From NCBI GenBank assembly GCA_900169235.1, contig FWCC01000531.1, forward strand, positions 1 to 35,587: 35,587 nucleotides of DNA, given 5' to 3'. The notes under the pieces are model-generated. The model worked only from the letters and a program-made list of their open reading frames with translations. It searched no databases and was not told the origin of the DNA. Shown in pieces: positions 1 through 10,301 of the stretch. A program made the position numbers and the translations under genes. Source of the stretch: Zarea fungicola. Its lineage: Eukaryota > Ascomycota > Sordariomycetes > Hypocreales > Cordycipitaceae. Each line of letters starts with the position of its first letter. The first letter of the stretch is position 1.

Positions 1-315
1 AACCCTATCCAAACCCTAACCCTTGCATAATCAATCGTTTGAAGTGCTCGCTGAGGATCCTTCAAAATGCCAATAGGTTGGCAACGAAATATATCGATGT
101 TTCAGACGCAGAGGCCATAGGGGTATATTGCAAGAAACCCCCGACCCTGCTGGCAGTTCGAAACGAGGATTTGCCACTCACACGTGAAATGTCAATTTTT
201 GACTGGCTGGATTGACTTTGGAACGATGTTCATAGTAGAAACGAAGGTTCATACATGTATATTGGTACTTTAGATAAAGAAAAGGTACTATTGTTCGTGA
301 GCCCTCTACCTCTTC
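1..315. repeat. Degenerate telomere-like repeats, then unassigned flank
   Basis: Bases 1-25 contain three imperfect copies of the C-rich telomere unit (AACCCTA, AACCCTAA and an ACCCTT ending), in the orientation expected for the left end of a chromosome or for an interstitial telomeric tract. The rest, to 315, is the 3' flank of the minus-strand reductase gene and shows no gene that I recognise. Too few units are visible to prove a chromosome end. Confidence 0.4.
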
Positions 316-1440
316 CTACAATGTAACTACAATCTTCTTGACCGATACACCTTCCATTTGCAGGTCCAAGGCCTTCTGAATGTTTTCCAACCCGTCTCCG
401 ACAACTTGGGGCGGCGGCGCAGCCACATACTTTCTCTTCTTTAACGCCTCCGGAAGGAAGTCTTTGTAGATGGCAGTACTAACTTCATTCTCAAACAGCG
501 AGCTTCCGAAGACAAAATTGGCCTTGACGCCTGCCATCTTTGACTTGAATGCAACAGTAACGTTCCACCAGGCAAGGTAAAGCATGCTCATGAAGAGCAG
601 GATGCCGCCCGGCGGAACTTTATCTGGCCACGGGAAGCTGATTTGAGCGACCATGCCAGGGCTCTTGGTCTTGGACAGAACATCGATGCAAGCCTCCGTC
701 GAGCCGTTGCCCACTGCGATGGCACCAGCGACAGGCTTATTCTGAAGCAATGCGACAATCTCTGCGACGACGGTACGGCTGCGGTAGTCAAACATATGGC
801 TCGCCCCCAAGCTCTTTACGTAGTCAAAGTTTTTGGGGGACGCGGTGGTGACCACCGAGTAGCCAGCGGCGACGGCTAGCTGGATAGCATTTCCGCCAAC
901 GCTTGTCGACCCTCCCCAGACGAGCACCGTCTTACCGTTGGGCTTCGTTCCCTCCGCGCCAGCGTTGGCGCGGGGGTGGTCGAGGGCGAGAAAGTCCTTC
1001 TGGAAGAGGCCGCACGCGGCGGTCGACAGGCAGAGGGGCAGCACACAGGCCTCCACGTAGGACAGCGACGTGGGTATTGGCGACGCCATGTTCTCGCGCA
1101 CAACCGTGTACACCTGGAAGGCGCCCTCGACGCTGCGGTTGACCTTAGGGTCCATGCCAATGGCGTGCGCCAGGATGCGGTCGCCCACGCGGAACCGGGT
1201 GACCTTGGAGCCGACCTCGGCGACTTCTCCCGCCAGGTCTTCGCCCAGCACGAAGGGGTACTTGACAAAGGAGAACATCATGTCGCCCAGGAGCTGCTTC
1301 GACCAGTCGACCGGGTTGATGGCCACGGCGCGATTCCTAACGATGATCTCGTGAGGGCCTGCGCTCGTGTACGGCGCATCATCGACTGACAGCGGCTTGG
1401 CCGCCTTTGCTGCCAGCCAAGCTGCTCTGTTTTTTGGCAT
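316..1440 (-). CDS. Medium-chain reductase, cipB-like (zinc-free enoyl/quinone reductase type)
   Basis: Single-exon gene of 374 aa, ATG at 1440 and TAG at 316-318. It belongs to the medium-chain dehydrogenase/reductase superfamily. An N-terminal GroES-like domain (about residues 5-135) contains AINPVDW, YPFVLGEDLAGEVAEVG and GDR. A Rossmann NADPH-binding domain follows with VWGGSTSVGGNAIQLA near residues 174-189, then TTASPKNFDYVKSLGA. I see no structural zinc-ligand cysteine cluster, as in quinone-reductase and trans-acting enoyl-reductase relatives (cipB and LovC types). The expected reaction is NADPH-dependent reduction of an activated C=C bond; the substrate is unknown. Length is normal for the family and the frame is intact. 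Lying next to a broken BBE oxidoreductase fits a secondary-metabolism setting, but that link is inferred. Confidence 0.88.
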   Translation of the reverse strand: MPKNRAAWLAAKAAKPLSVDDAPYTSAGPHEIIVRNRAVAINPVDWSKQLLGDMMFSFVKYPFVLGEDLAGEVAEVGSKVTRFRVGDRILAHAIGMDPKVNRSVEGAFQVYTVVRENMASPIPTSLSYVEACVLPLCLSTAACGLFQKDFLALDHPRANAGAEGTKPNGKTVLVWGGSTSVGGNAIQLAVAAGYSVVTTASPKNFDYVKSLGASHMFDYRSRTVVAEIVALLQNKPVAGAIAVGNGSTEACIDVLSKTKSPGMVAQISFPWPDKVPPGGILLFMSMLYLAWWNVTVAFKSKMAGVKANFVFGSSLFENEVSTAIYKDFLPEALKKRKYVAAPPPQVVGDGLENIQKALDLQMEGVSVKKIVVTL

Positions 1441-2133
1441 TGATTCGTCTTTTGGGTAAGTGGGAGGAAGAAGGGTTCAAGGGTATCGTATGCTAGTAAA
1501 TAAAAAGATCCGTGGATTGATTTTGGTAGACAGAGGAGCGTTTGTCACTATATGAGCGTGCAAATTCTTAGTCTGAAGAGCGATAAATACAACTCACTGA
1601 ACCTTCTTTTTTCTCCAATTACTTTTGTGAGATAATAATGCGCAGACGAGGCTGGCTGCCTTCCACCCTCTTCCCAGCGTCGGAGTTCGGTGTCCCGATC
1701 GGAGTTTCTGTTTAGGATGTGCGTTGCGCCACATTGTAACCGTCAAAGGACTTGATTGGCCTTATTTTTCTTCTGGTATTCTACTTTCTTGTAGGGCATG
1801 TACGAAGTAATGATGCTGATGTGCTTCCTCCCCCATTGTCGAATAAGCAGTGATATAGACAGGTGAACGAGCGGCGAATCAGCGAATCGAAATGACCTAG
1901 ATTTCCACTCACACATTCCGCACACCCACTACAATTCTTCTCATAGGCGGTAGAGACGTGCCACCAGTACAGGGAGACGGCAACAAGAACGTAGTCTCCA
2001 TTTGGGTTTACTACGCGAAGAATTCAAGAGTAGGTTATCAGACACTATGTATTTAATATCTAGCATAAAAAAAAGAGAAAGAAAAAAACTAGATAGCTAT
2101 CGCTGCAAGACAAACTTGGCAGCTTAGCACCCT
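1441..2133. other. Intergenic gap between two minus-strand genes
   Basis: This is the upstream region of the minus-strand reductase and the 3' flank of the BBE relic. It contains an A-rich stretch near 2066-2090. Short open frames here show no recognisable domain, codon pattern or splice structure. I see nothing else to call. Confidence 0.5.
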
Positions 2134-2891
2134 TTAGCAGATAGGCTTGTCGTAGTTGAAGAGCCTATTTGGATCCCAATGTTTCTTCAAGCTCGACAAG
2201 CGACGCAACTTGACCTTGGAGAACCACGATGCGGGATCTTCGATTTTTCGAGCAAAGTTCGAATACGTTGCCAGTTGCGAGTAGCCACTCTTCTCAGCAA
2301 GCTTATCTCTAAGCGACGACTGGAATTCGTCTACGGCACTGAAGATAGACGTATCCGTCATGTAGCCCTCGATGCTTCTGTGATGCACTGTTGGTAAATG
2401 ATTCAATAGCTCAATTGCTTGAATGTAGGGTATGAACGTACATGTGCGCCACGGCGTCGCGCCAGGGGTAAGCAGTGTCTTTGTCGCCTACCTTTCTGAC
2501 GGCGTCATTGGCAAATCGCTGAGTTAGCAGGCGACCCTGATATCCTTCGTACTTCTCCCAGAACTTGTTGAATTCTTCAAAAGCCCACGAGAGAGCTTCA
2601 GGGTCGGTATGCTTAATGGCGTGAGGGTGGATGTTGATGTGCTGATTCTGGTCGCAGGATCCTAGAATTGGTGGGAACAGCTTGCTTTGAGGACCGGTGA
2701 GTATTGTATTGTTAATGGGATTCAAGTCGATAAAAGGCTGGAGAGCTGTGGTGCCTTCCTCCTTGCTTCCAAAGTAAATTGCATTCAGCCCCACAAAGGA
2801 CTTTGCCACTGATTAGCAAAAGTGTCTTCAGCAAGGCTTTTGCTTCTGCTAGATACATACCTAGGTCCAGGAGAGATTTTGAGACATAGAA
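2134..2891 (-). pseudogene. FAD-linked oxidoreductase (BBE-like), 3' part only
   Basis: This is the C-terminal part of a berberine-bridge-enzyme-like FAD oxidoreductase. Exons read 2891-2861, 2808-2442 and 2377-2134 (TAA). They are separated by introns 2809-2860 (GTATGT, branch TGCTAATC, ends CAG) and 2378-2441 (GTACGT, ends CACAG), which restore one frame. The last exon has the family's BBE tail: an ASWFSKVK stretch followed by HWDPNRLFNYDKPIC, equivalent to the usual '[22 protein letters not shown]' region. The whole N-terminal FAD/PCMH domain with its flavin-linking His and Cys is missing. An in-frame TAG lies at 2892-2894 and a transposase-like tail starts about 50 bp beyond, on the other strand. 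I read it as a truncated, non-functional gene; a still-transcribed fragment is possible. Confidence 0.72.
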
Positions 2892-2933
2892 CTACACAGA
2901 ACTCTATGTTAATTATCTTAACAACACAGATAA

Positions 2934-3134
2934 AATATTTTCAACGGTAACCTACTGATACACAGGCAAAAAGGTGTAAGAGTTGTACCTGACCCGAATA
3001 AATCATTCATTGAAGTTATAGAGGTTGAAAACACACGGCGTGAGCTTAACCAGCAACTACTCAACGCAGAGGAGGCTATTTCTATTGAGTTAAATGATAA
3101 TATGTTCTCTGATGAAGATTCCATCGATGAATAA
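2934..3134 (+). mobile_element. Transposase C-terminal remnant (pogo/Fot1-like, tentative)
   Basis: An open frame ending at two TAA codons (3132-3137) reads ...VRVVPDPNKSFIEVIEVENT... and then a Gln/Glu-rich tail ending in an acidic DEDSIDE. This resembles the end of fungal pogo/Fot1-class DDE transposases, where a '(V/K)DPNKxFxxIExI' motif follows the catalytic core. The catalytic domain, N-terminal helix-turn-helix domain and terminal inverted repeats are not visible, so only a scrap remains. It lies exactly where the 5' half of the BBE gene should be, on the opposite strand. The family assignment rests on one short motif. Confidence 0.42.
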
Positions 3135-3229
3135 TAATCTTATTATTAATTCTCCTTCTTTTATTGTTGTTGTGAGGTATTTTAGTGGCAGGCTTGTGAT
3201 GCGATGGTGGTGCTCCCGGGTGGCTGACG

Positions 3230-4091
3230 TTACTTGCCAGCTTTCAGAGCCTTGGATCCAATCCCAACCAGCTCATTGTTAGTCAGTGAGTCCTTTGGAA
3301 AGCCGTTGACGGCCAACTCTATCGCGGCGGCAGACAGTTGGTCGCGATCAACGTTGGGAAAAGCACGAGTAAAGATATTCGTGAATCGGAAGAGCGACTG
3401 GACCATTATTCTGCCGGCAGAAGTGGAATTGGTCACGACGCCCGGGTGAACGACGCAAACCTTCGATTCAGGGTATTTGGTAGGCAGGTCTTGCACCATC
3501 TTTTCCGTCTCCCCCTGTACATTTTCTGTTAGCGCTGCGAGTCCACCCACTAACAGTGTAGGAAACGACAGTCTCGCTGCCAACTTACTCGCATGATCTG
3601 ATATTCAGTCATGAACGCGGGAGGCTTGGATAAATCTGTAGGAGTTCCCTCGGCACTAAAGTATATGAATCGAAACGGCTTCTTGGTATCGGCCTCGTAC
3701 ATGGCTTTGAAGCCAGCGATGGTGCAAGTCTGGCAAATGCGCCTGACCTCGGACGGCGGGAGCTTGCCGATGCTGAAGGGAGTCACTGCGACCGTCCTGT
3801 GGTGCGTTACGATACTAATGGTCAGTACAGCGTGGCAGAGATGAGGACTGGGAGTTGAACTACGCACCATATGCAAACATCAGCGCCAGCAAACTGGGCC
3901 TTGACATCGTCCGGGTATGCTTCGTAATCGGAGATGACAACGCTCTTGAGCTTGGAGGCGTTGACAGGGTCCTTTGCAGTAACCGCCTTGCGCGCGACAG
4001 CAACGACGGAGGTGACTTCTGGCTTGGCGAGACACTGGCGGATGACCTCGGAACCAACCAGGCCGGTCGCGCCGGTGACGATGAGCTTCAT
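3230..4091 (-). CDS. Atypical SDR / NAD(P)-binding epimerase-like protein
   Basis: Three-exon gene: 4091-3868, 3796-3589 and 3514-3230 (TAA). Introns are 3797-3867 (GTGCGT...CACAG) and 3515-3588 (GTAAGT...TACAG), with phases 2 and 0, giving 238 aa. The N-terminus has the nucleotide-binding motif VTGATGLVGSEV (residues 5-16), followed by a first beta-alpha-beta pattern and VVAVARK. The middle has PFRFIYFSAEG and the C-terminal part has KVCVVHPGVVT. This fits the atypical short-chain dehydrogenase group (NmrA or HTATIP2-like, nucleoside-diphosphate-sugar-epimerase-like). The classical YxxxK pair is not evident, so a redox-sensing or reductase role cannot be told apart. The frame is intact throughout. 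Upstream lies 486 bp without a gene before the reductase-domain relic. Confidence 0.82.
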
Positions 4092-4577
4092 GGCTGGCAG
4101 AAGCGGGAGGACTGTTTGGTATTTTGCCGGGCGAAATGGAGCAGTTTGGGATGAGGAATTAATTAAAGTTCAACATGTCGTCGTGAAATCACAGTGGGTT
4201 GAATAAATCAGATCTGCCGTCAAGCCTCGCGATTGTGCCTCCAGACGTCAAAAGTACATGCCCGGGTCGGCGTTGGGCGTTCCCAATACTATATGCCACC
4301 CTGCCAGGCGTCTTTGCAACGCTCTACTGCCCGGCCATGCCCCGCCGTTGTGGCGGTCCGATCCGATACGCCGTTTTCATCGTCGGTGTTGGGACGCCGA
4401 ACGCCGTTCAAGACGGCGCCACCTGCTCTGCTGCCAATCAACCAGCGCCGACCAACCCGCACATGTATTCGGACTATTTATAGTTATTGGCAGGGCCTAA
4501 TTAACTGAACTATTTGGTGCAAAAGGTATCAGCTTCGGCATTGTTGTGAGAGCCGACAATCATTTTCAGCGCAGAGC
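4092..4577. other. GC-rich intergenic region, probable promoter of the epimerase-like gene
   Basis: Bases 4230-4440 are rich in G+C and CpG compared with the surroundings, so several overlapping open frames appear by chance. None resembles a protein family. A TATTTATAG stretch lies near 4476-4484. Part of the vanished upstream portion of the reductase-domain relic could lie here, but I cannot recognise it. Confidence 0.4.
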
Positions 4578-4859
4578 TTGGGCCACTTCCGAGCCGAGAG
4601 CATTGGCGCCGAACAAGTTCCCTTTGACGAATGGGTCAAAAGGGTGAGATTGTACAAGGGGCCAGAGGCCAGGAATCCGGCGGCTAATCTGGTAGACTTC
4701 TTCGATTACGACTATATTCGCATGTCGTGTGGCGGTTTACTGCTTGACACTTCCAAAGCTCGCCATCATTGCAAGACATTGCCGCAGGTTGGCGCTATTT
4801 CGCCAGCGTTGTTGAGGAAGTTTGTCGATGCGTGGAAAAGCGCAGGGATTCTGCAATAG
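4578..4859 (+). pseudogene. C-terminal fragment of a thioester-reductase domain (PKS/NRPS-like)
   Basis: The frame (open from 4509, stop TAG 4857-4859) ends in about 80 residues that match the tail of NAD_binding_4 / thioester-reductase domains at the end of NRPS-like enzymes and some polyketide synthases. The features are VPFDEWVKRVR, then NPAANLVDFFDYDY, the hallmark MSCGGLLLDTSKA, and a closing helix FVDAWKSAGIL. Such domains reductively release a carrier-bound thioester using NADPH. The Rossmann core and catalytic Ser-Tyr-Lys upstream are missing, and the frame is blocked at 4506-4508. The segment starts with TTG, not ATG. I read it as the last exon of a lost megasynthase gene. Standalone function is unlikely. 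Confidence 0.62.
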
Positions 4860-7259
4860 GGCAATTTGTTCTTCCTTTCTTTGTAATTGCTTTATGATGT
4901 AATCTTTCTCTTTTATCAAATTAGATTGCATTTTTCTTTTCTATTTGACAACTTTGTAAAAGATATTTAACCCGTGGCTGGCAGGCAAAACCTTCATCGA
5001 CAATACAGTAGCTGCCAAGTTACCAGATCGGTCAATCACAGCAGCCAGCAGACAATAAAAAAAGGCACCTTCGTTTTATTCAATTTTTAGCACGAATTAT
5101 CAATACCGACAGACGAGTTCTATGACAGATTCCAGCCAGCAGGCATATCTTGGATAAAATCTCTCTTCCAGGGTAGCATGACAAGGCTCTTAGCTCCTGT
5201 TAGTCTCTTGAACATGCCAGAACTTACCAGAACTCGATTGCTGAATCCTCCGATAACTTGTTGGACTGACATGAATTCCATTGTTGAAATCCCAAGGATG
5301 CATCAATTCGTCAACTAGCGGCACAAGCATGGTTACGCTTTAAAAGCTTGGCCTCGGCGGTTAATGAATTCTAAAAGCCCCTGCGCTGTGGACGGCGCAA
5401 ATCAGCCAGCTGCTGGGAACAGTTGCGCTATGGCGCTACTGCACCATCGCTTGAGTGGGAAACCCGCCTACCGAGCTCAACTATGTGTTCGTAATACTTA
5501 TATGCCGTGGCTCTTTATATTTCCGCTATTATTTTACTTCTATTGTATAGCCAATTGATGAAACTAACCGCCAATATTCAATCAAAACTCGTCACATATT
5601 GCGTTAGGAAATGCGACCGTGGCGATGTTTGAGCTTTGACGCTAACCTTATTTTCCTAGAGAGGGATTTGAGGCATAATGACGGCATCTAGTAGGTAAAT
5701 AGGAGATAACGCCGCGCTGTCCTAAACTATAGAGCGACGAGACTGACATCTAAAGTTGTTTCTTTATAATGGGTTTCCCTGCCACGACGGTGCCGCCAAG
5801 AACCTAATAAGTCGTGTTGAAAGTTGTCAGGACAAGACAGACGCCCGGCCCTGGCAAAGTTCTCAGAGGTCCACCAGAGCATTGGCTGGTAATTAAAACT
5901 ACACAGATCAGTACCCTAAGGAGTAAACAGACGTTCAGCACTATCTAGCTACTCTGTTACTTCTTTGAACACATGTACAAATAAAGCTGTGTATGTAAGC
6001 ATGCTGTTTTGCCCTAATCTTTTAGTACCATTTGATTGGCCTTTAATCTTATCGTGAACCATGCGCTTTCCTTCAGCCCTGCCAACTATGGGCTCCTGTT
6101 CCTCCCTGCGCCTCCCCTATAGGACAACAACCACTCGCCGGCCTGCTGTTCGGATGATTCGTCTGAGGAGTTTCTAACAGCCAATAGCACAACTTGGGCA
6201 GGATCACTGCTTGTCTGCGCCTGTTTTGTCGTTGCTCGACGCGATATGAATGTACTCTGGAGCTCTGGAATTGCCGCCATTGTGGCGCCGCCAAGATGAA
6301 TCAATCGGTGTACAAAAGTAGATTAGCCTGCAGATGTATACGGCGATTCTTGTCGTCACCTGTAACCCGTACACATGCCCGAGCGAACGGGCACCGGGAA
6401 TAGCGGGCAACAGTCCTCTGCTGCCCTGAAAGGCGTTGGTGGGTGTGCCTGATTCACGGAACTCGGCATCGCACGTGCATCCAGTGGGAGCCGACTGTGG
6501 CTGTCGAGTGCCACCAAATTAAACGAAGCTACCCACGTGCCAAGACGCTACCATCACGGCCGCGATGGGATTTCTCCGATTCTTTCTTCCGTCTCTCCTG
6601 TATAGCTTTTACGGACTACAGATTAGAAATGGCGAGCATGTATGAGATACTGACAAGAGTGCCAGCTAAACAGTAGTGTCTTGTTTGCACAGAGTATGCA
6701 CGTCGCGACGACAATCCGTCAATTTGTAAGGGGTCAGGAAACGAAATGGCTCGTCACAGGCGAAGACGAAGAAAAGAGCAGGGAAAATTCTTAATATGTA
6801 TGCTATGTATGCCATGTATGGGGCCAATCAGCAGGGATCTGACAACTCGCCCTCCCAGCCTATCAAGAGCCTGCAATTTGAAATGACCATCGCCAAGCCG
6901 TGCCACGACCTGCCTAATTCTACCATGGATTCCGACTAGCTGAAGTAGCGTGGCCACCAACTTGCAGTTTTCGACTTCGGTGATCCGCCCTCTCCACGCG
7001 AGCTAGAAAAAGCCGCTGCTGCCGTTGAGCAGTTACCGACAGCCGTGCGTAGGCAATCATGATGTAGAACGGCTGTGCCCTTACCCAATGTCACCTCGGG
7101 TACGGGGTACAATGGGCACAGCCAGCGGAGCGAGATTGGATATCCTGGTTTATATAAAGGGCATGGCAGCCGGAAATAGGCGAGAGCGATCCTGGTCCCG
7201 TCCAGCAGCAGCTGTCTCTTTGCCATTCCTTGTCACTCAGTGATCGTACTCTCGTTAAC
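4860..7259. other. 2.4-kb intergenic region, distal part of the phosphatase promoter
   Basis: No frame here resembles a known protein. Overlapping short frames on both strands at 6070-6680 lack coding character. The last 110 bp is the probable core promoter of the phosphatase gene (see TATA box at 7151). Some of the region is AT-rich, for example 4865-4960. I see no tRNA, long repeat or transposon end. Confidence 0.45.
7151..7158 (+). promoter_or_regulatory. TATA box of the purple acid phosphatase gene
   Basis: TATATAAA lies 102 bp upstream of the ATG at 7260, with a C/T-rich tract (GCTGTCTCTTTGCC) between them, which is the usual layout of a strong filamentous-fungus promoter. The call rests on position and consensus only. 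Confidence 0.5.
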
Positions 7260-10200
7260 ATGGGTGGCTTCATGAAGCTCACAACTGCTACCATTGCTGG
7301 TGTCCTGCTGGCCAACTCAGTCAACGCGAAGCCCGTTGTCGATACCGTCTACTCCTACACCGGTCCTGCAGTCCCCGTTGGCGACTGGGTCGATAGCACT
7401 GTCAATGGAAACGGCAAGGGATTCCCTCGCCTCGTTGAGCCGCCTGCTGTGAAGCCGGCTTCGAAGAACCCTACCAACAACATCAACGTCATCTCCGTTG
7501 CATATGCAGGCAGCGGTGTCAACATCCACTATCAGACTCCATTTGGCCTGGGCACTAATCCCGAGGTGAAGTGGGGATCAAGTCCTAATGCCTTGGATAA
7601 TACGCAGACTGGCTCATCTCACTCGTAAGTTGTGTCACGTATAGAAATAAGCTTGCCTTCAGTGTGCGGAACAAGACTGGCCTCGATTAATAACACCCGT
7701 CGCAGCTACGATCGCACCCCTCCCTGCTCCCAAGTTGTCGTGACCCAGTGCAGCCAGCACTTCCACGAGGTCCAGCTGGCCAACCTCAAGCCCGATACCT
7801 CCTACTACTACAAGATCTCCGCTGCCAATGGCACCACTGCTTCTGAAGTCCTGAGCTTCACCACCGCTCGTGATGCTGGCAGCAAGAAGGGCTTCACTGT
7901 CGCCGTCCTCAACGACATGGGCTACACCAACGCCGGCGGCACCTACCGCGAGCTGAACAAGGCCGTCGATGACGGCGCTGCCTTTGCCTGGCACGGCGGT
8001 GACATTTCTTACGCCGATGACTGGTACAGCGGAATCCTGCCGTGCGAGAGCAGCTGGCCCGTCTGCTACAATGGCACCAGCACCGAGCTCCCTGGCGGTA
8101 ACGTTCCTCCTGAGTACGACGTTCCCCTGCCCAAGGGTGAGGCGCCTAACCAAGGCGGCCCGCAGGGCGGCGACATGAGCGTCCTGTACGAATCCAACTG
8201 GGACTTGTGGCAGCAGTGGACCAACTCCATCACGACCAAGATCCCGTACATGGTTCTGCCTGGTAATCACGAGGCTTCTTGCGGCGAGTTTGACGGTCCC
8301 GGCAACGTTTTGACCGCGTACCTCAACAACAACCAGACCAACAGCACCGCACCCAAGTCTGCCCTCACTTATTACAGCTGCCCTCCCTCCCAGCGCAACT
8401 ACACTGCCTACCAGCACCGCTTCCGCATGCCCGGCGTCGAATCTGGCGGCGTTGGCAACTTCTGGTACTCGTTCGACTATGGTCTGGCCCACTTCATCTC
8501 CTTCAACGGCGAGACGGATTACCCCTACAGCCCCGAGTGGCCGTTTGCCCGTGACCTCAAGGGCGGCGAGACACATCCCAAGGAGAGTGAGACCTTCATC
8601 ACTGACAGCGGGCCGTTCGGCGCCGTCGATGGCAGTATCTACGTCAAGGAGTCGTATGAGCAGTACAACTGGCTCGTGGAGGACCTCAAGAAGGTGGACC
8701 GCACCAAGACACCGTGGGTCATCGCCATGAGCCACCGTCCCATGTACTCGTCACAGGTGTCCTCGTACCAGAAGAACATGCGCAACGCCTTTGAGGCTCT
8801 GTTCCTCGAGTACGGCGTCGACGTCTACCTCTCCGGCCACATTCACTGGTACGAGCGAACTCTGCCCCTGGGACCCAACGGCACCATTGACCAAGGCTCC
8901 GTCGTCAACCACAACACCTACTACACCAATGAGGGCAAGTCGATGACCCATCTCATCAACGGCATGGCAGGCAACATTGAGAGCCACAGCACGATTCCCC
9001 TGAACCAGACGCTCAACATTACCGAGGTTCTCAACCAGGCCGACTATGGCTTTAGCAAGCTCAAGATTGTTAACGAGACTCTTCTGACCTGGGACTTTGT
9101 CAAGGGTGCTGACGGATCCATCGGTGATAGCCTCACCCTCATCAAGCGTGGCACTGTCTCCAGCACTACCTCTTCCTCTGGTACCTCGACAGCTACCTCG
9201 ACAGCTACCTCTACTGGGTCATCCGCTGGTTCCTCAACTGGTTCCCCAACTGGTTCCTCAACCGGTTCCCCAACTGGTTCCTCAACCGCTACCTCTACTG
9301 GTTCTGCTGGTTCCTCAACTACTGCCTCTACTGCTTCCTCCATCACTTCCACGGATGACTGCTCCGATACGACGTCGGCTGATTCCTCAACTGGCTCCTC
9401 AACCAGCTCCTCAATCACTACATCTACTGGTTCTGCTGGTTCCTCAACCACTATCTCTACTGCTTCCTCCGCTACTTCCACAGATGATTGCTCCGATACG
9501 ACGTCAGCTGATTCCTCAACTGGCACCTCCACGGCTACATCCACGGCTACCTCTACTGGTTCATCTGCTGGTTTCTCAACTGGTTCCTCCACGGGTTCAT
9601 CAGCTGCTCCCTCAACGCCAACCTCTAGCGCCGGCACTGATTCCGCGACTGGCACTACTGCTACTTCGTCTTCCACTAGCGTTGGCAGCGTGGTTACCGT
9701 CACTGATGTAGTAACCGCTTACACAACGTTTTGCCCCGCGGCCACTACAATCATGGAAGGCAACCAGACGTACACTGCCACCGAAGTAAGTTGAATTGAC
9801 GGAACAAGGAGCGTCAAGTTTCTAACAAAATCACAGGCTACTACACTGACAATCACCAACTGTCCCTGTACTCGCACCTACACCACGACTGCCACAGGCC
9901 CGGCCGGGTAAGCATTCGTGCATCGCATCTTAGAAGAACTATACTTACAACTAAATAGGGTCGCTGTCACTCAGTCAGCTCCTACTGGATCGGCTGCAAC
10001 CAGCCTTCACGGTGGGAATACTGTCGTCCCAGTCGCATCTGGTAACAACCCAGGGGCTCCTCAAGAAAGTGGCGCTGAAGCTGTCACTTCCGGCCATGCC
10101 CAAGGAGCCAATTCTGCCCCTGCCCAAACCAGCCAGGGCAGCCGCAGCCAGGGTAGTGGTATTCAGGGCACTGCTCCCGGCTCACCGGGCAGTGCTGCTA

Positions 10201-10301
10201 CGCAGAGCGCGCCTCCTGCTGTCGGTGCAGGCTTCCGTAGTGTTGTCTCTACTTCCATTGTTGGCTTTATTGGTATCCTCGTTACCATGGCCATGTTCTA
10301 A
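7260..10301 (+). CDS. GPI-anchored purple acid phosphatase with Ser/Thr stalk
   Basis: Four exons: 7260-7624, 7706-9785, 9837-9907 and 9959-10301, giving 952 aa; introns are 81, 51 and 51 nt (phases 2, 0, 2). A signal peptide (about residues 1-23, hydrophobic, ending SVNA) is followed by a purple-acid-phosphatase N-terminal FN3-like domain. The metallophosphoesterase core has D192 (NDMGY), D221 and Y224 (GGDISY), N309-H310 (GNHE), H465 (MSHRP) and H500-x-H502 (GHIHWYER). These ligate the dinuclear Fe/metal centre that hydrolyses phosphomonoesters. From about residue 515 a long Ser/Thr stalk runs to a VTAYTTFCP / ITNCPC module, a second low-complexity stretch and a C-terminal hydrophobic segment (FIGILVTMAMF), typical of GPI attachment. 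The expected site is the cell wall or outer membrane face, scavenging phosphate. The ATG at 7260 is the first in frame; 7272 is an alternative. Confidence 0.93.
9160..9660 (+). repeat. Coding tandem repeats in the Ser/Thr stalk
   Basis: Within the phosphatase gene, Thr-Gly-Ser-Ser units repeat many times. A longer unit of 126 bp (42 codons) occurs twice: it contains TDDCSDTTSADSSTG at about 9349-9400 and again at about 9475-9526, with only scattered base changes. These O-glycosylation-prone repeats probably form a rod lifting the enzyme from the membrane. Such repeats readily change copy number by slippage or recombination. Confidence 0.85.

Noticed and set aside
876..1389. Several open frames on both strands inside the 316-1440 reductase
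   Set aside because: They arise from the GC-rich third positions of the real gene and have Arg/Ser/Pro-biased translations without domains.
4199..4508. Three overlapping plus-strand frames
   Set aside because: All are open only because the stretch is GC-rich; none has family similarity or a splice continuation into the reductase relic.
7659..8735. Long minus-strand open frame (358 codons) opposite the phosphatase
   Set aside because: It is the antisense shadow of the GC-rich, codon-biased phosphatase exon and matches no family; the same holds for 9044-9703 opposite the Ser/Thr repeats.
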